Assembly: GCA_964006375.1 (NCBI GenBank)
Contig: OZ023269.1
Coordinates: 63,760,968 to 63,824,967, forward strand
Length of the DNA: 64,000 nucleotides
Direction: 5' to 3'
DNA from: Tillus elongatus
Lineage: Eukaryota; Arthropoda; Insecta; Coleoptera; Cleridae
Shown: positions 1-15,404 of the stretch, piece by piece
Position numbering within the stretch: position 1 is the stretch's first letter
Layout of the letters: the number at the start of each line of letters is the position of its first letter
Notes under the pieces: model-generated
Told to the model about the DNA's origin: nothing
Seen by the model: the letters and a program-made list of their open reading frames with translations, nothing else
Database searches by the model: none
Translations under genes and position numbers: made by a program

Positions 1-1326
1 GCAGGATTATTTCAACATGTGGAAAATGTCGTCGATTCTTTTAAGATAGGTCGTAAACTCATTGGGCAGACCTATGATGGAGCATCCGGTATGGCTGGCA
101 ATTTAAATGGACTAAAAACAAAAGTTTTGGAAAAATATCCAAATGCCATTTTTACACATTGCTATGCTCATGTGTTGAACCTAGTTTTGCAACAGTCGTT
201 AAATAATGTTCCGCAGTGCAGAATATTTTTTCAAACATTAAATGGTTTGGCTGCATTTTTTAGTAAATCGACGAAACGAACCCATTTGTTAAAGGATTTT
301 GTAGATAAAAAACTTCCAACTGTTGCCTCAACTAGATGGAATTTCGCTTCCCGTCTAGTTCATACTGTTTATGAATATAGATCTCAGTTGCTGGCATTCT
401 TTTCACATTGCATCGAAAACTCTGGTGATTGGGATCATGATTCTAATGTCAAATTCCAAGGGTTTCTAGCTTTCCTCAAAAAATTTGATAACATTTTTTT
501 GCTGCGTTTATTCTCAAAAATATTTTCACACACAGATGTTCTCTTTGATATTCTGCAAACGAAAACATTTGACATACTTTATTGCAGTAAGAAGGTAGTC
601 GATACATTAAATGCCTTTAAAGAGATTCGCGAAAATGAGAATTCATTTGTGGAAGTGTATGAATGGACAAATGACCAAATTTCTCCAAACGATTCTACAA
701 ACTATAATGATGCGCGTTCGGCAAAAAGGCAGAAAATCGACGATTCTGTTGTCCCAAACCAATTATCTTTTCGCCGGCTATTTTGTGAAATTATAGACAA
801 TGTATGTGTTCAAATTAAAAGCAGATATTCTTCAATTGAAACACTTAGTTATTTTAATCTTTTACATAGTAATACATTTCCTTTTTTAAAACAAAGTTTC
901 CAGACAGTGAATTCGATAAACTCAAGACTTTATACAATGACGTGTTTGATTTCATAAGACTTAAAAATGAACTAATAGTTATTTATTCATCTACCGAGTT
1001 TGAAAATAAAGCTATACATGAAATCGTTGATTTTATGTACACTAATAAGCTTAATATGGGACTATAAGAAGTTTATAAACTAGCAATATTAATTTTAACA
1101 ATACCAACGACAACGGCGTCCGTAGAAAGGTCGTTTTCTGCACTGAAGAGGATAAAAACTTATAATCGTTCAACCCAACAAGAAGACAGACTCACCGGAC
1201 TGGCTTTGATGTCAATTGAAAAAAGTATTCTTGTCGAACTCCAAAGCAATAAAGAATGCTTTTATGATTCTGTTATAAACAATTTTTTGAAACAGGATCG
1301 ACGATTGGAATTTATATATAAATAGT
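1..1326 (+). pseudogene. hAT-superfamily transposase relic (ZMYM1-like), 5' end outside window
   Basis: The reading frame from about position 19 to 957 has the catalytic-core style of hAT transposases in the ZMYM1-like group: TYDGASGMAGNLNGL followed by HCYAHVLNLVL near residues 20-60. Downstream, in another frame, positions about 900-1326 read a typical hAT C-terminal dimerisation block including SVERSFSALKRIKT and DRLTGLALMSIEK, ending at 1324-1326. The two halves are joined only through a frameshift near 900, and the second half also has an in-frame TAA at 1065-1067, so this is a dead copy. Known for the family: cut-and-paste DNA transposition with 8-bp target duplications. The 5' inverted repeat and the start codon are not in the window. 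The 3' inverted repeat was not identified. Confidence 0.85.
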
Positions 1327-3346
1327 AGCCATGTAAGTTTTTTTTTAATTTTAAATTTAATCTTATTTTAACGTAAATCATGTTGACATTTAAAATTATA
1401 TTTAAGAACGCTTGTAACCGATCTTATAACACAATACATCACTGTAGTAAGTCCGTTAAGTCACTGTCAATGCATTTTTGTTTGAGTGACAAACTACATT
1501 TTCACATCTATTTTTGCTAAAGAAAATTTTTCAGTGTAATTTAAAATTGACATTTTGTATGCAAAAAAAGTTGTATTCCTCGCCGTCACCACTACCAGCA
1601 ACTCGTAGCGCACACCCGAACTTTTTGGTCAGGAGACGCCACTGCTAACCACGTTCTCCTGTTGACTTTGTTGAGTCTCCAAATTACTTGTACTCATTAA
1701 GATATGAGTTTGGAGTAGATAAAGTAAATTTAAATTTGATTTAGTTTTATACAATTGATGGACTGCCTGTGAAACCTGAAGTGGAATTTAAGCTTGTCAA
1801 AATGTTTTTTGTTTTGTTATTGATTTAATGTGGGTAGTAAGTGATATTGTTGAATTATAGGTATACGCCATAGTTATATTTTATTCTGTTATGCAATACG
1901 AAAATGGTTTTATAAACTGTGTATTTGCATATCGAATAAATAAATAAATAAATACTGGCCTAAACCAAACTCCTTAAGTTTAGATTTGTACCCGTTTTCA
2001 TTCTCCATTTTGATTTTACTCAATACGGCTTCCACTATTTCACTCATCTAACCTTTTCCACTAAGATAAAAACTATAAGCATATATAGCTGATTCTGACA
2101 CAACGTTTTGTGTGGTTATGTGTTCTTAAGTTCTGAGCACTGAGCACATTACTGATAGAATAGTGGTTGAGTTGAAAGGTCATTCCGTATCTGTTTGAAC
2201 GCCGAACTATCATACTGCGCAGTCTCAACGGTAGCCAACAGCTAAGTTAACGCAGATTTGCCCCAAATATGCGATATAATAAGAACAGCAAGAAATGTTC
2301 TACGCACTATTAAACCAAATCTATAATCCGGGGATTGCCAAAACTATTAAACAGAATCATTACTACAAAAATGCGTCGACTTATTACTATTATAGAGTTT
2401 AATAAGTTTCGTCAGTAAGCAAACAGTCTTATTAAGGTTATTAATTTTTCATATAACTGTATTAACCAACGTTTAGAAAACTCAGTATATCTGCGGGTAG
2501 CAATAGGTTTTCTTGTCACAAGTTGACGGTAATCTCTCATAATTAGAAGTATACCTAGTATAATAAGAAATATTTCAGCAACACAGTTTAATAACACAAT
2601 TTTTCTCAGTGGGGATAAAGAAGGTCGTCAAATATATTGTAGCCCATATAACTCAAGAAGTTGAACTAGAAGACAATGTTGGTTTTACTTTTATCGTCCG
2701 AGGGGTTCAGTAGAGACGCACATCTGTCTTTCGGAAGAGCGTCGAGTGTATCTGTAACGTTTTACACGTTTTAACAACTTATATCCGACGATGTGTGGGA
2801 CCTCTTGGGAAAAATGTATGCACTGACACCGGCGAGGTTGACTATTGAAAGTATTCCAGTATTACTGCTTTTCTCATGGTCAATGGTCAATGACTTCGCC
2901 GGTGCCGGTATGTACCACTTGAAACTGGTTGTGGCTTGCTTTGTACAGATTCAGTATTCAATGTGTTTTTGTACATACAGGGAGTGGCATCAAAACAAAA
3001 TGTTTTAATAGAATAATAATTGTTATATACTTGAATTTGCGTAAAAACGCTTCAAATAAACAATAGAAAAACATTTTGTACTACATGGTAACTCTACTGC
3101 TTCAAAGAAAAAAGTAAGTACCTAATAAAATGTATTTAAAATATCTGCTATGCAACAGTAAAATTGCGATGGAAATATTATGTATCATAAATAGGTTTTT
3201 GATCTATATATTTAGATTATTGATATACATTTTACAGTGCACTATGTAAGGTTGTTTTCTTAAGTGCCAGGATAACTCAGTGAAGAATTTTTTTTATTGA
3301 ATCTATTTATTTACAATTTCCGAAAAATATAAAAGTATTTACAGTA
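1327..3346. other. Non-coding, AT-rich stretch without recognised gene
   Basis: About 2 kb without supported coding. It holds a short AAAT/TAAA run near 1936-1953. Short open frames (for example 2793-3008 plus and 2412-2597 minus) have no recognisable domain and look like chance. The segment before 3346 is A/T-rich and may belong to the repeat that follows. Confidence 0.5.
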
Positions 3347-3773
3347 TATACATTATTTACACTTGATATAAATCGAAATATAATGCCTGGTCGGTTCTTC
3401 CTAATGCGGAACGGAACTAATATTTTTCTTCCGGGCAGGACTTATTTTCAAAGTTCTTAGGTTACAGCCTAGCCAGCCGACGGTGAGCTTTCAGTTGCTG
3501 TTTACTGGCTATGTCGGTGTATCGGTGAATGCTCGAAGCGAACTGATTTTCCTTCAATTCTCAGCCTCCTTTTATATACGTCCGTCAGTGATAAAAAATA
3601 AATAAAATAGGACATTGTCACCTGATTAATACATATCCTCATTTATCTTATACCACTTTTTCTCGGTATCTTGTGTTTGTTTTTGCATGAAATTATTTAA
3701 CTTTTTATGAATCTATTTGGCGCATATATGTTTAATTACATTGTATCGAGGTGTATTTATTCACCTCGTTACA
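3347..3773 (-). repeat. LTR-like direct repeat, copy 1 (427 bp)
   Basis: This segment is repeated at 7856-8649 in the same orientation. Both copies end on the plus strand with CACCTCGTTACA, preceded a few bases earlier by TGTATCGAGGTG, a near-perfect 12-bp inverted pair. Read on the minus strand each copy begins TGTAACGAGGTG, the TG start expected of an LTR, but the other end does not finish in CA. It may be an LTR pair of a minus-strand retroelement or the terminal part of another repeat family; I cannot decide between these. Confidence 0.5.
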
Positions 3774-4008
3774 TCCTTCTCTTACTTCGGTTAAGGAAAA
3801 AAATGCTTTTTTTTTCTTTCATCTTCAAACTTCCTGCTACGTTGACGTGCCAAATCCGAGTTTTCACAACTCGGTTTTGTATTGTCTTCTATATTGTTCT
3901 CTAGCTTCTTGAAAGCTTTAGCTTCTTGTTCGAACTTAAATTAGTTTTGTAAAAAAATGTAAAAAAATTAAAATTGAAAAGTAAAACTTGATTCGTGAAA
4001 TGACTAAC

Positions 4009-5225
4009 TTAAAAAATCTTATCTTTCACCATTGCTGTATAACTGTTTGTTTTCTTTTCTTCTTCCGAATCAGAACTCTGCCTTTCCTTCTTAACTTTTT
4101 CTGAATTGCTATATGTATCTCTTTTACCCTTAGATGGTACATCATTGTCATTGTCGCTTGAACTATTGACACGTTTCTTTTGCGGTTTTTTAACTCCCAC
4201 ATTTTCTTTAATCTTCTATTTCTCTTTCTTATCAACAACATGCTTTGATGGTTTGGGCGGAGACTCATTGACTTTAATGCTTGACAGACTTCTTGAATAT
4301 CTCGGTGGGCTGAGATGAAGACTTTCTTTCGGGCTAACACTCCTAGCCTCTGTTTTTAGTGTGTTCTTTTCTCTTGCCTTGGTTTCTTCCACGCTGTGAT
4401 GTGATTCAGCAAAAATTCGACATTTTTCGGCCTTTCTCTCATCAAATCTAACATCTTCAACGCCTTTCTTACAAAATGGGTCTTCTTTTGCCCTTCTTTC
4501 TTCTTAGCTGGAGTGGTTTTAGATTACCTTGGTTCTTCTCTTTACCTGACAACCTTCCTTTCGACCCTAGTCAAAGGACTCGGAGACGGTTTCCTCACTT
4601 TTTCATGAGATTTTGCTCTTACTGGAGACTTATTTTTGATACTGCTCCTTTCTCTACTGGTGCTACTCCCCCCACTAGCATTTCTTTCTCCACTTGCGCT
4701 TGGGTTTTGCGTTTAACGTGTACTCTTCTTTCTGCTAACAGACCTCTTCCTTTTGCCTTCCTTTGAAGGGGATCTGGATAATTAACGGATCTTTGGTGGA
4801 CCCCTGCTTGATGATCTAGTTGTGGATCTAGATTTTTAACGTGATGTTGATCTGGACAACGGCCTGCTGCGTGAACGAGATCTTAATTTTAAATCGGAGC
4901 TTCTGCGACTGTTGGCTTCTGCCATTAGCATCGACTTGACTTGAAGTTTTGAGACTTGTTGCGGCGGTTGTTCGTTACTCTTTGCGACAGTTGTAGGTGA
5001 TTCACTTTAGATTTTCTCGTTAGTCCTCTGTCGCCTTTCGTATACTTCTCTAGCTACGTTCATTCTCAAATCTATTGGCCAAAAGAACATTTTAAAGACT
5101 CTATAGTTGCTGCAGTTGTTTCTGGTATTTCGCCACCATAGAATGGCGGTGTCTCGGAAAAGTGCAGGTAGCGCCCTCAATATTTCTTTATCGGTGAATC
5201 CATAGCATTCCTTTAGTTTGTCAAG
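4009..5225 (-). pseudogene. Decayed retrocopy of an arginine/serine-rich (RS-domain) protein
   Basis: Read on the minus strand from about 5225 to 4009, successive frames show a structured start (a stretch containing CYGFTDKEILRALP, then TPPFYGGEIPETT and MNVAREVYERRQR), followed by a long RS-rich region with SRRSSDLKLRSRSRSRP, SRSTTRSSSRGPP and KVRKPSPSPLTR, and a lysine/serine-rich acidic tail (SSDSEEEKK). Many stops and frame changes break it. No introns are apparent, so a processed pseudogene is the simplest reading. RS domains are characteristic of nuclear splicing proteins. I do not recognise which one, so no gene name is given. Its position between two LTR-like repeats could mean capture by a retroelement, which is inference. 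Confidence 0.5.
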
Positions 5226-5396
5226 TCTGTCGCTCTATCTATCTGTCGGTTCTAAGCAGGAAGGCAGAGGAGAAAGAACAGACTCTCGGCTTCTCGATCG
5301 ACCAGGCGTCTAACAGGGCCCTTGAAGGCACCCCCTTCAAGGCATTCTGGAGCCTGGGAAGTGTAAGCTTCCGCCCACTGAGGAAGCAACCGTGGG

Positions 5397-5963
5397 TTGA
5401 TGGGACTTAGGATCCTTCAGGTCAACCTTCAACACAGTAGGGCAGCCACGGCCGGACTACTAATGGCTCTGAAAACACGGCTGTGGCCTTCATCCAGGAA
5501 CCGTACCCCTATTAAGGAGAGATCAAGGGAGTCCGCGGAGCTGCTGGAAAGCTCATCTACAGCAGATTCAGAGAGAACCCGAGGGCCTGAATTTTTGTCA
5601 GGAAGGGGTAGAGTTTCTGCCTTTAATGAACTTCTGTGCCAGCGACCTGGCAACGATCAAAATCCCATGTGGAGGAGCGGATGGGCTGAGGGACATTACT
5701 GTCGGATTGGCCTATCTGCCAGAGGAGAGCACGGACCCTCCTTCACCCAAGGAATTGGAGAGCAGCTGACGGTGGGTAGCAGAGCAGGTGGATGGCAGAC
5801 CATCACCGGCATGGATGCGAACGCGCACCATGAGTTGTGGGGAAGCTCGGACACATACTCTAGAGGTGAGTCACTTTTACAATTCATTATGAAATTTAAT
5901 TTAGACATATTAAATAGAGGTAATAAACCGACCTTCGTCACAACACGGCGTGAGGAAGTTTAA
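5397..5963 (+). pseudogene. LINE ORF2 apurinic endonuclease domain (R1-like), broken
   Basis: Encodes an N-terminal APE-type endonuclease fragment: LRILQVNLQHSRAAT at the start and GMDANAHHELWGS near residue 138, the Asp-Ala-Asn segment that belongs to the active site of these endonucleases. A further block, LLQFIMKFNLDILNRGNKPTF, follows. In intact elements this domain nicks chromosomal target DNA to prime reverse transcription. The frame closes at 5963, and the rest of ORF2 continues in other frames, so the copy is inactive. Confidence 0.8.
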
Positions 5964-6731
5964 TATCTAACAGTTTCCACCCAGTTTCTGGCTGACTTTG
6001 TTAAGAACTGGGCTGTGTATGGGGAAGTGAGTAGCTCAGACCACAGAGACATCCGGTTTGAATTCGCCAAAGTCGAAAGACAAACGGTATGGTACCGAGA
6101 CCCCCGCAAGGCGGACTGGGAAGCCTACAGGACAGACCTATCAGTGGAACTGCGGGGGGTTAAGAGTACCACAGACAATTCAATAGACCTCGTGATTCCG
6201 GCAGTCCAAGTGCGAGACGCAATTACCTCGGCCTATAACGCCAGCTGCCCCCTGAAAATGAGGGCGTCCACCAGGAACGTCCCGTGGTAGAACGAGGACC
6301 TCAGGCAAAGGAGGATGCAGGTTCGTAAGCTGTTCAATGCCTCCAAAAGGTCGGGAGCATGAAATGAATATAGACATGCCCTACAAGCTACAATAAAAGA
6401 CTGAGAGACGCCAGAAAAGAGCCGTGGAGGAGGCACTGCGAGGAGGTGGAGAGCACATCCGAGAGTGCTCGATACACAAGATCCTGTCCAGAGGCAATCA
6501 GACCAACATAAGCTCCCTTAAAACATCGGCGGGAAGCTTTACAATTTCGGGGGAAGAAATTATGGAAGTCCCACTACGGACGCACTTCCACAATGTCGGG
6601 AAAGGAAACTATGGAAGTCCTACTACGGACGCGCTTCCCCGGCTAACATACGGACTGGGAACACTCAGAAATATAGGCGCCGTAGTACAGGCGGTCAACA
6701 AGAATAGACTGGACAGACGCTAAAGAGGTGG

Positions 6732-7717
6732 TTGAGCAAAATCAGATGGGCCATTAACAGCTTCAAGCCATTTAAATCCCCTGGATTTGATGGGATAATG
6801 GCCATCATGCTCCAACATGGTATAGACATACTGGTGCTGGCGATTACCCTCATTATGAGGCCAGCATGGCTCTGGGGTATATTCCGAAGGCATGGAGACT
6901 GGCCAGGGTTGTATTCATTCCTAAACCTGGGCTTCCAACAGACCAGGCAAAGTTCCTGAGGCCAATAAGTCTCGTGTCCTTCTTGCTAAAAACAATGAAA
7001 AAACTGCTTGACCGGCACATTAGGGGCGGTGTACTGAAAGCATACCATCTACACTGCGGACAATACGCATACAGCGCAGGAGTCTCAACAGAAACAGCAC
7101 TGCACCAACTGGTGCTGAAACTGGAGAATACGCTGGAGAATAGGGAGGTGGCGCTGGGGGCTTCCCTAGACATAAAGGGGGCCTTCAGGAACGCCTCACT
7201 CGGATCGGTACTGGCAGCTGTCAGGGAGCGTGGAATAGAGTAGACCTGCTGCAGGTAGATCGGTTACATGCTCAGGGACAGGGCGGTGTTCACCTAACAT
7301 TCGCGGGGGGGACTTTGCTGGCGGGGGTCGCGGCGGGGTGTCCGCGGGGGAGCGCACTGTCTCCCCTGATTTGGTTCCTAGACGTGGACGGCCTGCTAGT
7401 GAGAGTCTCGGGGGGTGGGCTGGGGGGGGGGGGGTGTTTACGAGGTACAGGGCTATGCGGACGACATTGTCATCATAGTTCGAGGAAAGGTTACACAGTC
7501 AGTGTGGGAGCGCATGCAGACAGCACTGAAAGTGGTGCAAAGGTGGACGGTTGGCCAAGGGCTCCGGGTGAGCCCCGAGAAAGCAACCGTCATACCGTTT
7601 ACGAGGAGGAGGAAGTTGGAGGGCCACAAAACCCTCACTCTATACGGTAGAAACATCCCAATGGCCAGGGAGGTAAAATATATTGGACGCCAAGCTAACC
7701 TGGAATGGTCACGTTGA
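6732..7717 (+). pseudogene. LINE ORF2 reverse transcriptase domain (R1-like), broken
   Basis: RT motifs appear in order across three frames: FKSPGFDGI near 6775, FLRPISLVSFLLKTMKKLLD near 6950-7010, VSTETALHQLV with SLDIKGAFRNAS near 7080-7200, then GYADDIVII in the 7415-7717 frame, which is the catalytic YxDD box. The frame changes near 6960, 7243 and 7400 (beside a run of G) show the copy is dead. In intact elements this enzyme copies the element RNA at the nicked target site. Confidence 0.85.
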
Positions 7718-7855
7718 AAAAATACTGCGCAAGGCAGTTATGACCCTAGCCGTCACTAGGCGGCTATATAGAAAAACGTGGGGACTAAGATCTAAGCCAA
7801 AGGCTGCGGTGCTATCGGGGCGGCAAAGACGCGTACGAGCCCTAAGCGGGGAAAA

Positions 7856-8649
7856 TATACATTATTTACACTTGATATAAATCTAAATATAATGCCGGCT
7901 CGGTTCTTCCCACTGCGGAACGGAACTGGGATATTTCTTCCGGGCAGGACGCCTTTTCAGAGTTTTCAGGTTACAGCCTAGCCAGCCGACGGTGAACTTT
8001 CAGTTGCCTTTTTGAGTGTGTGTGTGGGGGGGGGGTCTTTTGTTTAGCACGCAGGACTCAGGATCAGGTACTAAACAATTTTGGCTTTTTGGCCAGACCA
8101 GCGGGTTACGATCGAGAATCAACGTCGCTCATAGGCACCCTGGTCGATCAATACAAGGAGGGAAAGGGGGCGGCGGTGTGGTTTGATCTTAGACGCTTAC
8201 TTCCAGGAGTCAACAACTGAGGCAGGCGTTTTAGACCAAGCTAGATCGTACCATGCTATTACATCCAGGAGCCAACATCTGTTTTAATAGGCGGCAAATC
8301 ATTTACCACATTGCAGTATAATATCGTGGCAAATTCACCTAAGGCTGAAGACACTCGACTGGACCGTGGACTGCGGTTTACTGGCTATGTCGGTGTGTGA
8401 ATGCTCGAAGCGAACTGATTTTCCTTGAATTCTCAGCCTCCTTTTATATGCGTCCGTCAGTGATGAAATGTAGATAGCCGATGATAGGACATCGGCACCT
8501 GATTAATACATATATCCATTTATCTGAAACCACTTTTTCTCGGTATCTTGTGTTTGTTTTTGCATGAGATTTATTAATTTTCATGAATTTATTTGGTGCA
8601 TATATGTTTAATTACATTGTATCGAGGTGTATTTATTCACCTCGTTACA
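7856..8649 (-). repeat. LTR-like direct repeat, copy 2, split by a 368-bp insertion
   Basis: Homologous to 3347-3773, with matching stretches before 8007 and after 8376. Between them, 8008-8375 is extra sequence absent from copy 1; it starts with a GT/G-rich run and contains no recognised gene. The repeat ends at 8649 with CTCGTTACA, exactly where the minus-strand jockey-like LINE begins with its poly-A tail. Confidence 0.5.
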
Positions 8650-8759
8650 AGTATTTTTTTTTTATTGTACACTAATATTTACAATCAGAACCACCTAATA
8701 TATTATATATATTAACTAATATGTATATACATTGAGTTCTATAAGTAAATCTGCTGACG

Positions 8760-11728
<2,969 letters not shown>

Positions 11729-11771
11729 CAGTCGACAACATGTTTAGGATCATGTTATTCTGTTGCAAGAG

Positions 11772-13024
11772 CTAACTGAACATGGCCTTGCATTCGTTCA
11801 AAAATTGCACCAGTATTATATCATTTTGCTGTTCGATATCATTATACGTAGCGTTGCTTTGCCTGTTGTGCTCATCATGACGGAGCGCTTGTGCATAAGA
11901 ATGATTGATCTCTGACCTTTCGAGAGCTTTAGTCTGACTAAGATGATTTCGCTGGTTATTGTCATGTACTGAGGTATGAAGCGAATTTTCTTGATGTCGC
12001 GAGGGTTGCTGTCGTAGATCTGGTTTATTTTTAGCTTGGAGTTCTTTATAAACTTGGCAACCTTTATAATTGGATGGATGACGACCATTACACAAAAAGC
12101 ACTTAGCTGGCGTGTCTCTTGTTTTGTTGCACACCTTGGAATCATGACTTCCTCCACACCTAACGCAGACATATGGTCTATTGCAATATTTCTTGGTGTG
12201 GTTGTACATCTGGCATCTGGTACATTGGACTATAACTTTGTTTTTTCTTGGTGGTTGGATTACTATTGACTTATTATTAAGGTATCTTAAATTATATACA
12301 TCTTTGTTATTGGAAGCTGGTTCAAGGTCAACAAAGAAAAGGGGCAACGGTTCTTTGGTGACTCTGTGTCTAACATTAATCGGGTTTCTGACTTTGTGTC
12401 CATTATTTTCTAGCTCCTCTTGTATATCTTTTAGGGGTACAGTATGGTGAAGGTGCTGTATCACTACTCTGTATGGCTTTTCTTCTTTCATTTGATATGT
12501 GTGGTAAATAATGTTATTCTCTTTCATGTATCTTACAAGTTTTCGGTAAGTATCTGGGCTGTTAGCGTTAAGTTTTATACTATTATCCCGAAGAGCTTTA
12601 GTTGTATATTGCTCTTCCTCTACAATATTTTGTAGTGAACAAATCATCTCTGGGTATTTGATGACGCCCTGAATATATATTGGGGGTGGTTTGGGAATTC
12701 TTTCTACTACTGGTTGCGATCTCTCACATCGCTAATAGCTAACGTTGTTAGGGGTGCAAATCTATTGCTAACTAAATCTGGAGATTCATCTGATGACCAA
12801 CTTCCTTGTCTTTGTATTATTTTTCCTTTATATCTTGACTGAGCCTGCTGCCATTCATTTTTGTCATTATTTATTTGGTTGCTGGTATTTGTGTGGACAC
12901 TCATAATTCCTACGCCGCTGGTATTGCTGATTATATATTTAATATCTCTTGCTGGCTGATAATTTATCTGAATTAGTGGATCGGATGTATCCATATGACT
13001 GTTGTCTGTGATAATTTTAATCAA
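11772..13024 (-). pseudogene. Jockey-like ORF1 (gag-like nucleic-acid-binding protein), frame-shifted
   Basis: Two frames cover one protein: 13024-12707 (N-terminal part, ending SSDESPDLVSNRFAPL) and 12647-11772 (C-terminal part). The latter carries cysteine knuckles (VQCTRCQMYNHTKKYC, YVCVRCGGSH, AKCFLCNGRHPSNYKGC) around residues 140-200. In jockey-clade LINEs this protein binds the element RNA. The junction near 12650-12700 is a frame change, so the copy is not functional. Confidence 0.85.
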
Positions 13025-13060
13025 TTATATTCCATTATGCGCTGATTAAGTATGTAACTA

Positions 13061-13403
13061 AAACCTCGGTGGTTCAGGGGTAAGAACGTGTGCCTCTGAA
13101 CCGAAGGATACTGGGTTCCATCCCGGGGTACTCCTTTCACTTTTTCGGTACAAACTGTAGAATTAACATCAACCGAGGTTCGGGCATTGTATTTGAGCAA
13201 GTTGAATGTCTGCACGTTCCGCCCTTCGGACGGGGCGTAAAGCCGTCGGTCTCGTGTCCATGCGATGTTGGGCACGTTAAAGATCCCTACCCTCCTTACA
13301 GGAAGGCAAAATTTCCAGGATAGTGAGGTGAAACTGCTCCCTGGCGTCGGTGATTGGCCATAGTCGCGGAAATAGGCCGACGTTAAGGAAACAAAACACA
13401 CAC
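13061..13403 (+). mobile_element. tRNA-derived SINE with 13-bp target-site duplication
   Basis: The head holds RNA polymerase III-like boxes: GGTGGTTCAGGGGTAAGA (A box region) and GGGTTCCATCCCGG (B box). A conserved-looking central segment follows near 13215-13255 (TTCGGACGGGGCGTAAAGCC), then a tail ending in CA repeats. The 13-mer AAGTATGTAACTA is repeated exactly at 13048-13060 and 13404-13416, which defines the ends. The central segment resembles those of widely distributed animal SINE superfamilies, but I cannot assign which one. Confidence 0.85.
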
Positions 13404-13854
13404 AAGTATGTAACTATTTTAGTTACTATAATAAAATGTTTATTTACAAATATATTTATAAGTTAATATTGATATTTACCTCTCTAAATATTCTCTGTGA
13501 AAATATTTATCACTTAAAATATTCTTATCGCAGTCACTTTTAATAACTTTACCGAGATCGCTAAACTATACGTCCGCACCTGACCACGATTCTCACAATA
13601 ATCCGTTACAACTATTTGACAAATAAGTTTTAAAATTGTTTTTGCTCAAGACGCAATCTTAAATAAAATAAATACTAAAATTTTCGCGATAACATTGGGA
13701 TGCTTCGATTTACTGAATTTCGTTTTAGTAAATTTTCTTTAAAAAATTCACTAATGAGGAGATCCTGACTTTTCAATTTTGAAAAAATTTCTTTAAATGA
13801 GCGCTAATTAGGCCCCCTAGAACACATATCCGGGGTCAGTTTCAATTTTTATAT

Positions 13855-14081
<227 letters not shown>

Positions 14082-14337
14082 CACACCGATAACTCAAAAA
14101 ATAATGAGCCAATTTTAATTAAATTTGGTGAATAACTTCCTTTTGCAAATGGCTTCGATAAGTTCGTTAGCCAGGAAAATCGGCCCAGGTTTTCCCGGAA
14201 AATTTTGTGTTTTCTTTCGAAAAAAATTTATATCTCCGGAATTGACAAAGTAAGGGCAACCATATTTGGTACGCGGGTCATTGAATTTTTGCATTTTCCA
14301 TCGAAATATAATGCATGTTTGTAAGAAAAGAAATTAC

Positions 14338-14647
14338 GGATGCAGAAAGTGCGTTATGGTAGCGAATTTTGATCAAATGCTTCATATTTGAATAGCCCAA
14401 TTTGCTATTAACCTATAAGGTTGACCAAGAAACGAGTTTTTCCGGGAACACTTTAAGTTTACTTTTGGAATTTTTTTTACATTTTCACACAATAAAGTTA
14501 TTTTTATGAAACATGGCACATTGTTTTTACTATATAGGTTAAACTGGTAACCAAAATTGATGCCTGCTTTCTTAAAAAGAAGACACACATATTTGCAATA
14601 AAAACATTTTTATGAAAATTCACTACCATAACGCACTTGCTGCGTCC
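14338..14647. repeat. Inverted repeat arms (33 bp) separated by about 245 bp
   Basis: Arm 14338-14370 contains AAGTGCGTTATGGTAG and arm 14615-14647 contains its reverse complement CTACCATAACGCACTT, with about three mismatches across 33 bp. This could be a MITE-like remnant or a long hairpin. No target duplication was identified. Confidence 0.5.
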
Positions 14648-14847
14648 AGAGTTTTTATTATTTGATCATTCGATTTCCAATCGCAAAACTTTGATTTTAT
14701 TTTAAGAGAAAACAAACACCGCTTTGGATCATCATCTGAACTGACCATTGGATCTTTATTTTCTTACAATATTTGGGTAAATTAAAGGCAAATACGGCGA
14801 ATTTTTAATATAATATACGCCGATAAGAATATATTATATATTTATAT

Positions 14848-15404
14848 AAGCATCACAGTCTAGAGTCGATGTCGCCTTGTTGTCGCAAACATGACACTAC
14901 TGTACCCCCAGCATTTCTCTTCATTTCTTTGTAAATCAAAAATAATCCTTATATATACTTTATATAATCATCACAGTCTAGAGGCGATATCGCCCTGTTG
15001 TCACAACTATGACTCTGGGTCCAGAACAGTTCTTTTCATTTCGCTGCAGCTTCCTCACTCCACCAAATGAGGCAGATTTTTCACAAAGTTTCCCAGCTTT
15101 TTCATATATGAGTCCTCTAAATAAAATTGTTAGAAAGTTATTGCGTCTCAGACTATGTTTAAAATTTAGCGTTCCTCCTCTCAATTTCTTGTGGCAAACA
15201 TCTTTCTTCTCTAAGTTTTAACACATTTATCCCTCTTTCTATCGGGATACCATTTATTTGAGATTTTTAAACATACACTCATGTTAAAAGCTTCTGTTTT
15301 TCTTTTCATGGCCTACTACTCGAAGTATTGCTTTCCGCTCCATACATTATAACACTCCATGAGTATGGTTTGATAAACCTCCTCCTCAGATTCAATTTAA
15401 TATT
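14848..15404. other. Non-coding region with a duplicated segment of about 55 bp
   Basis: The block containing ATCACAGTCTAGAG occurs near 14850 and again near 14966, about 118 bp apart, with diverged flanks. No coding feature is supported. Confidence 0.5.

Larger units (their letters stand above)
5240..7852 (+). mobile_element. R1-like non-LTR retrotransposon fragment
   Basis: Plus-strand pieces in shifting frames follow the order of a LINE ORF2: endonuclease at about 5397-5963, connecting region at 6015-6723, reverse transcriptase at 6732-7717 and the start of the post-RT region to about 7850. The opening LRILQVNLQHSRAAT resembles the start of R1-clade endonucleases. The copy is truncated at both ends (a presumed ORF1 tail lies at about 5240-5390) and joins directly onto the second LTR-like repeat at 7856. 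Base composition is clearly GC-richer than the neighbours, as expected for an intruder. Confidence 0.8.

Noticed and set aside
4476..4766. 96-codon plus-strand frame in the RS-domain region
   Set aside because: Antisense of the RS-rich retrocopy; Phe/Leu/Ser richness is the mirror of Arg/Ser/Lys codons.
8020..8220. 66-codon frame inside the insertion in LTR-like repeat copy 2
   Set aside because: No domain or homologous frame; begins in a GT/G simple run.
13061..13130. Possible tRNA gene (A and B boxes present)
   Set aside because: No complete cloverleaf was found, and the boxes are followed by a 270-bp body flanked by a perfect duplication, so it is the head of a SINE.
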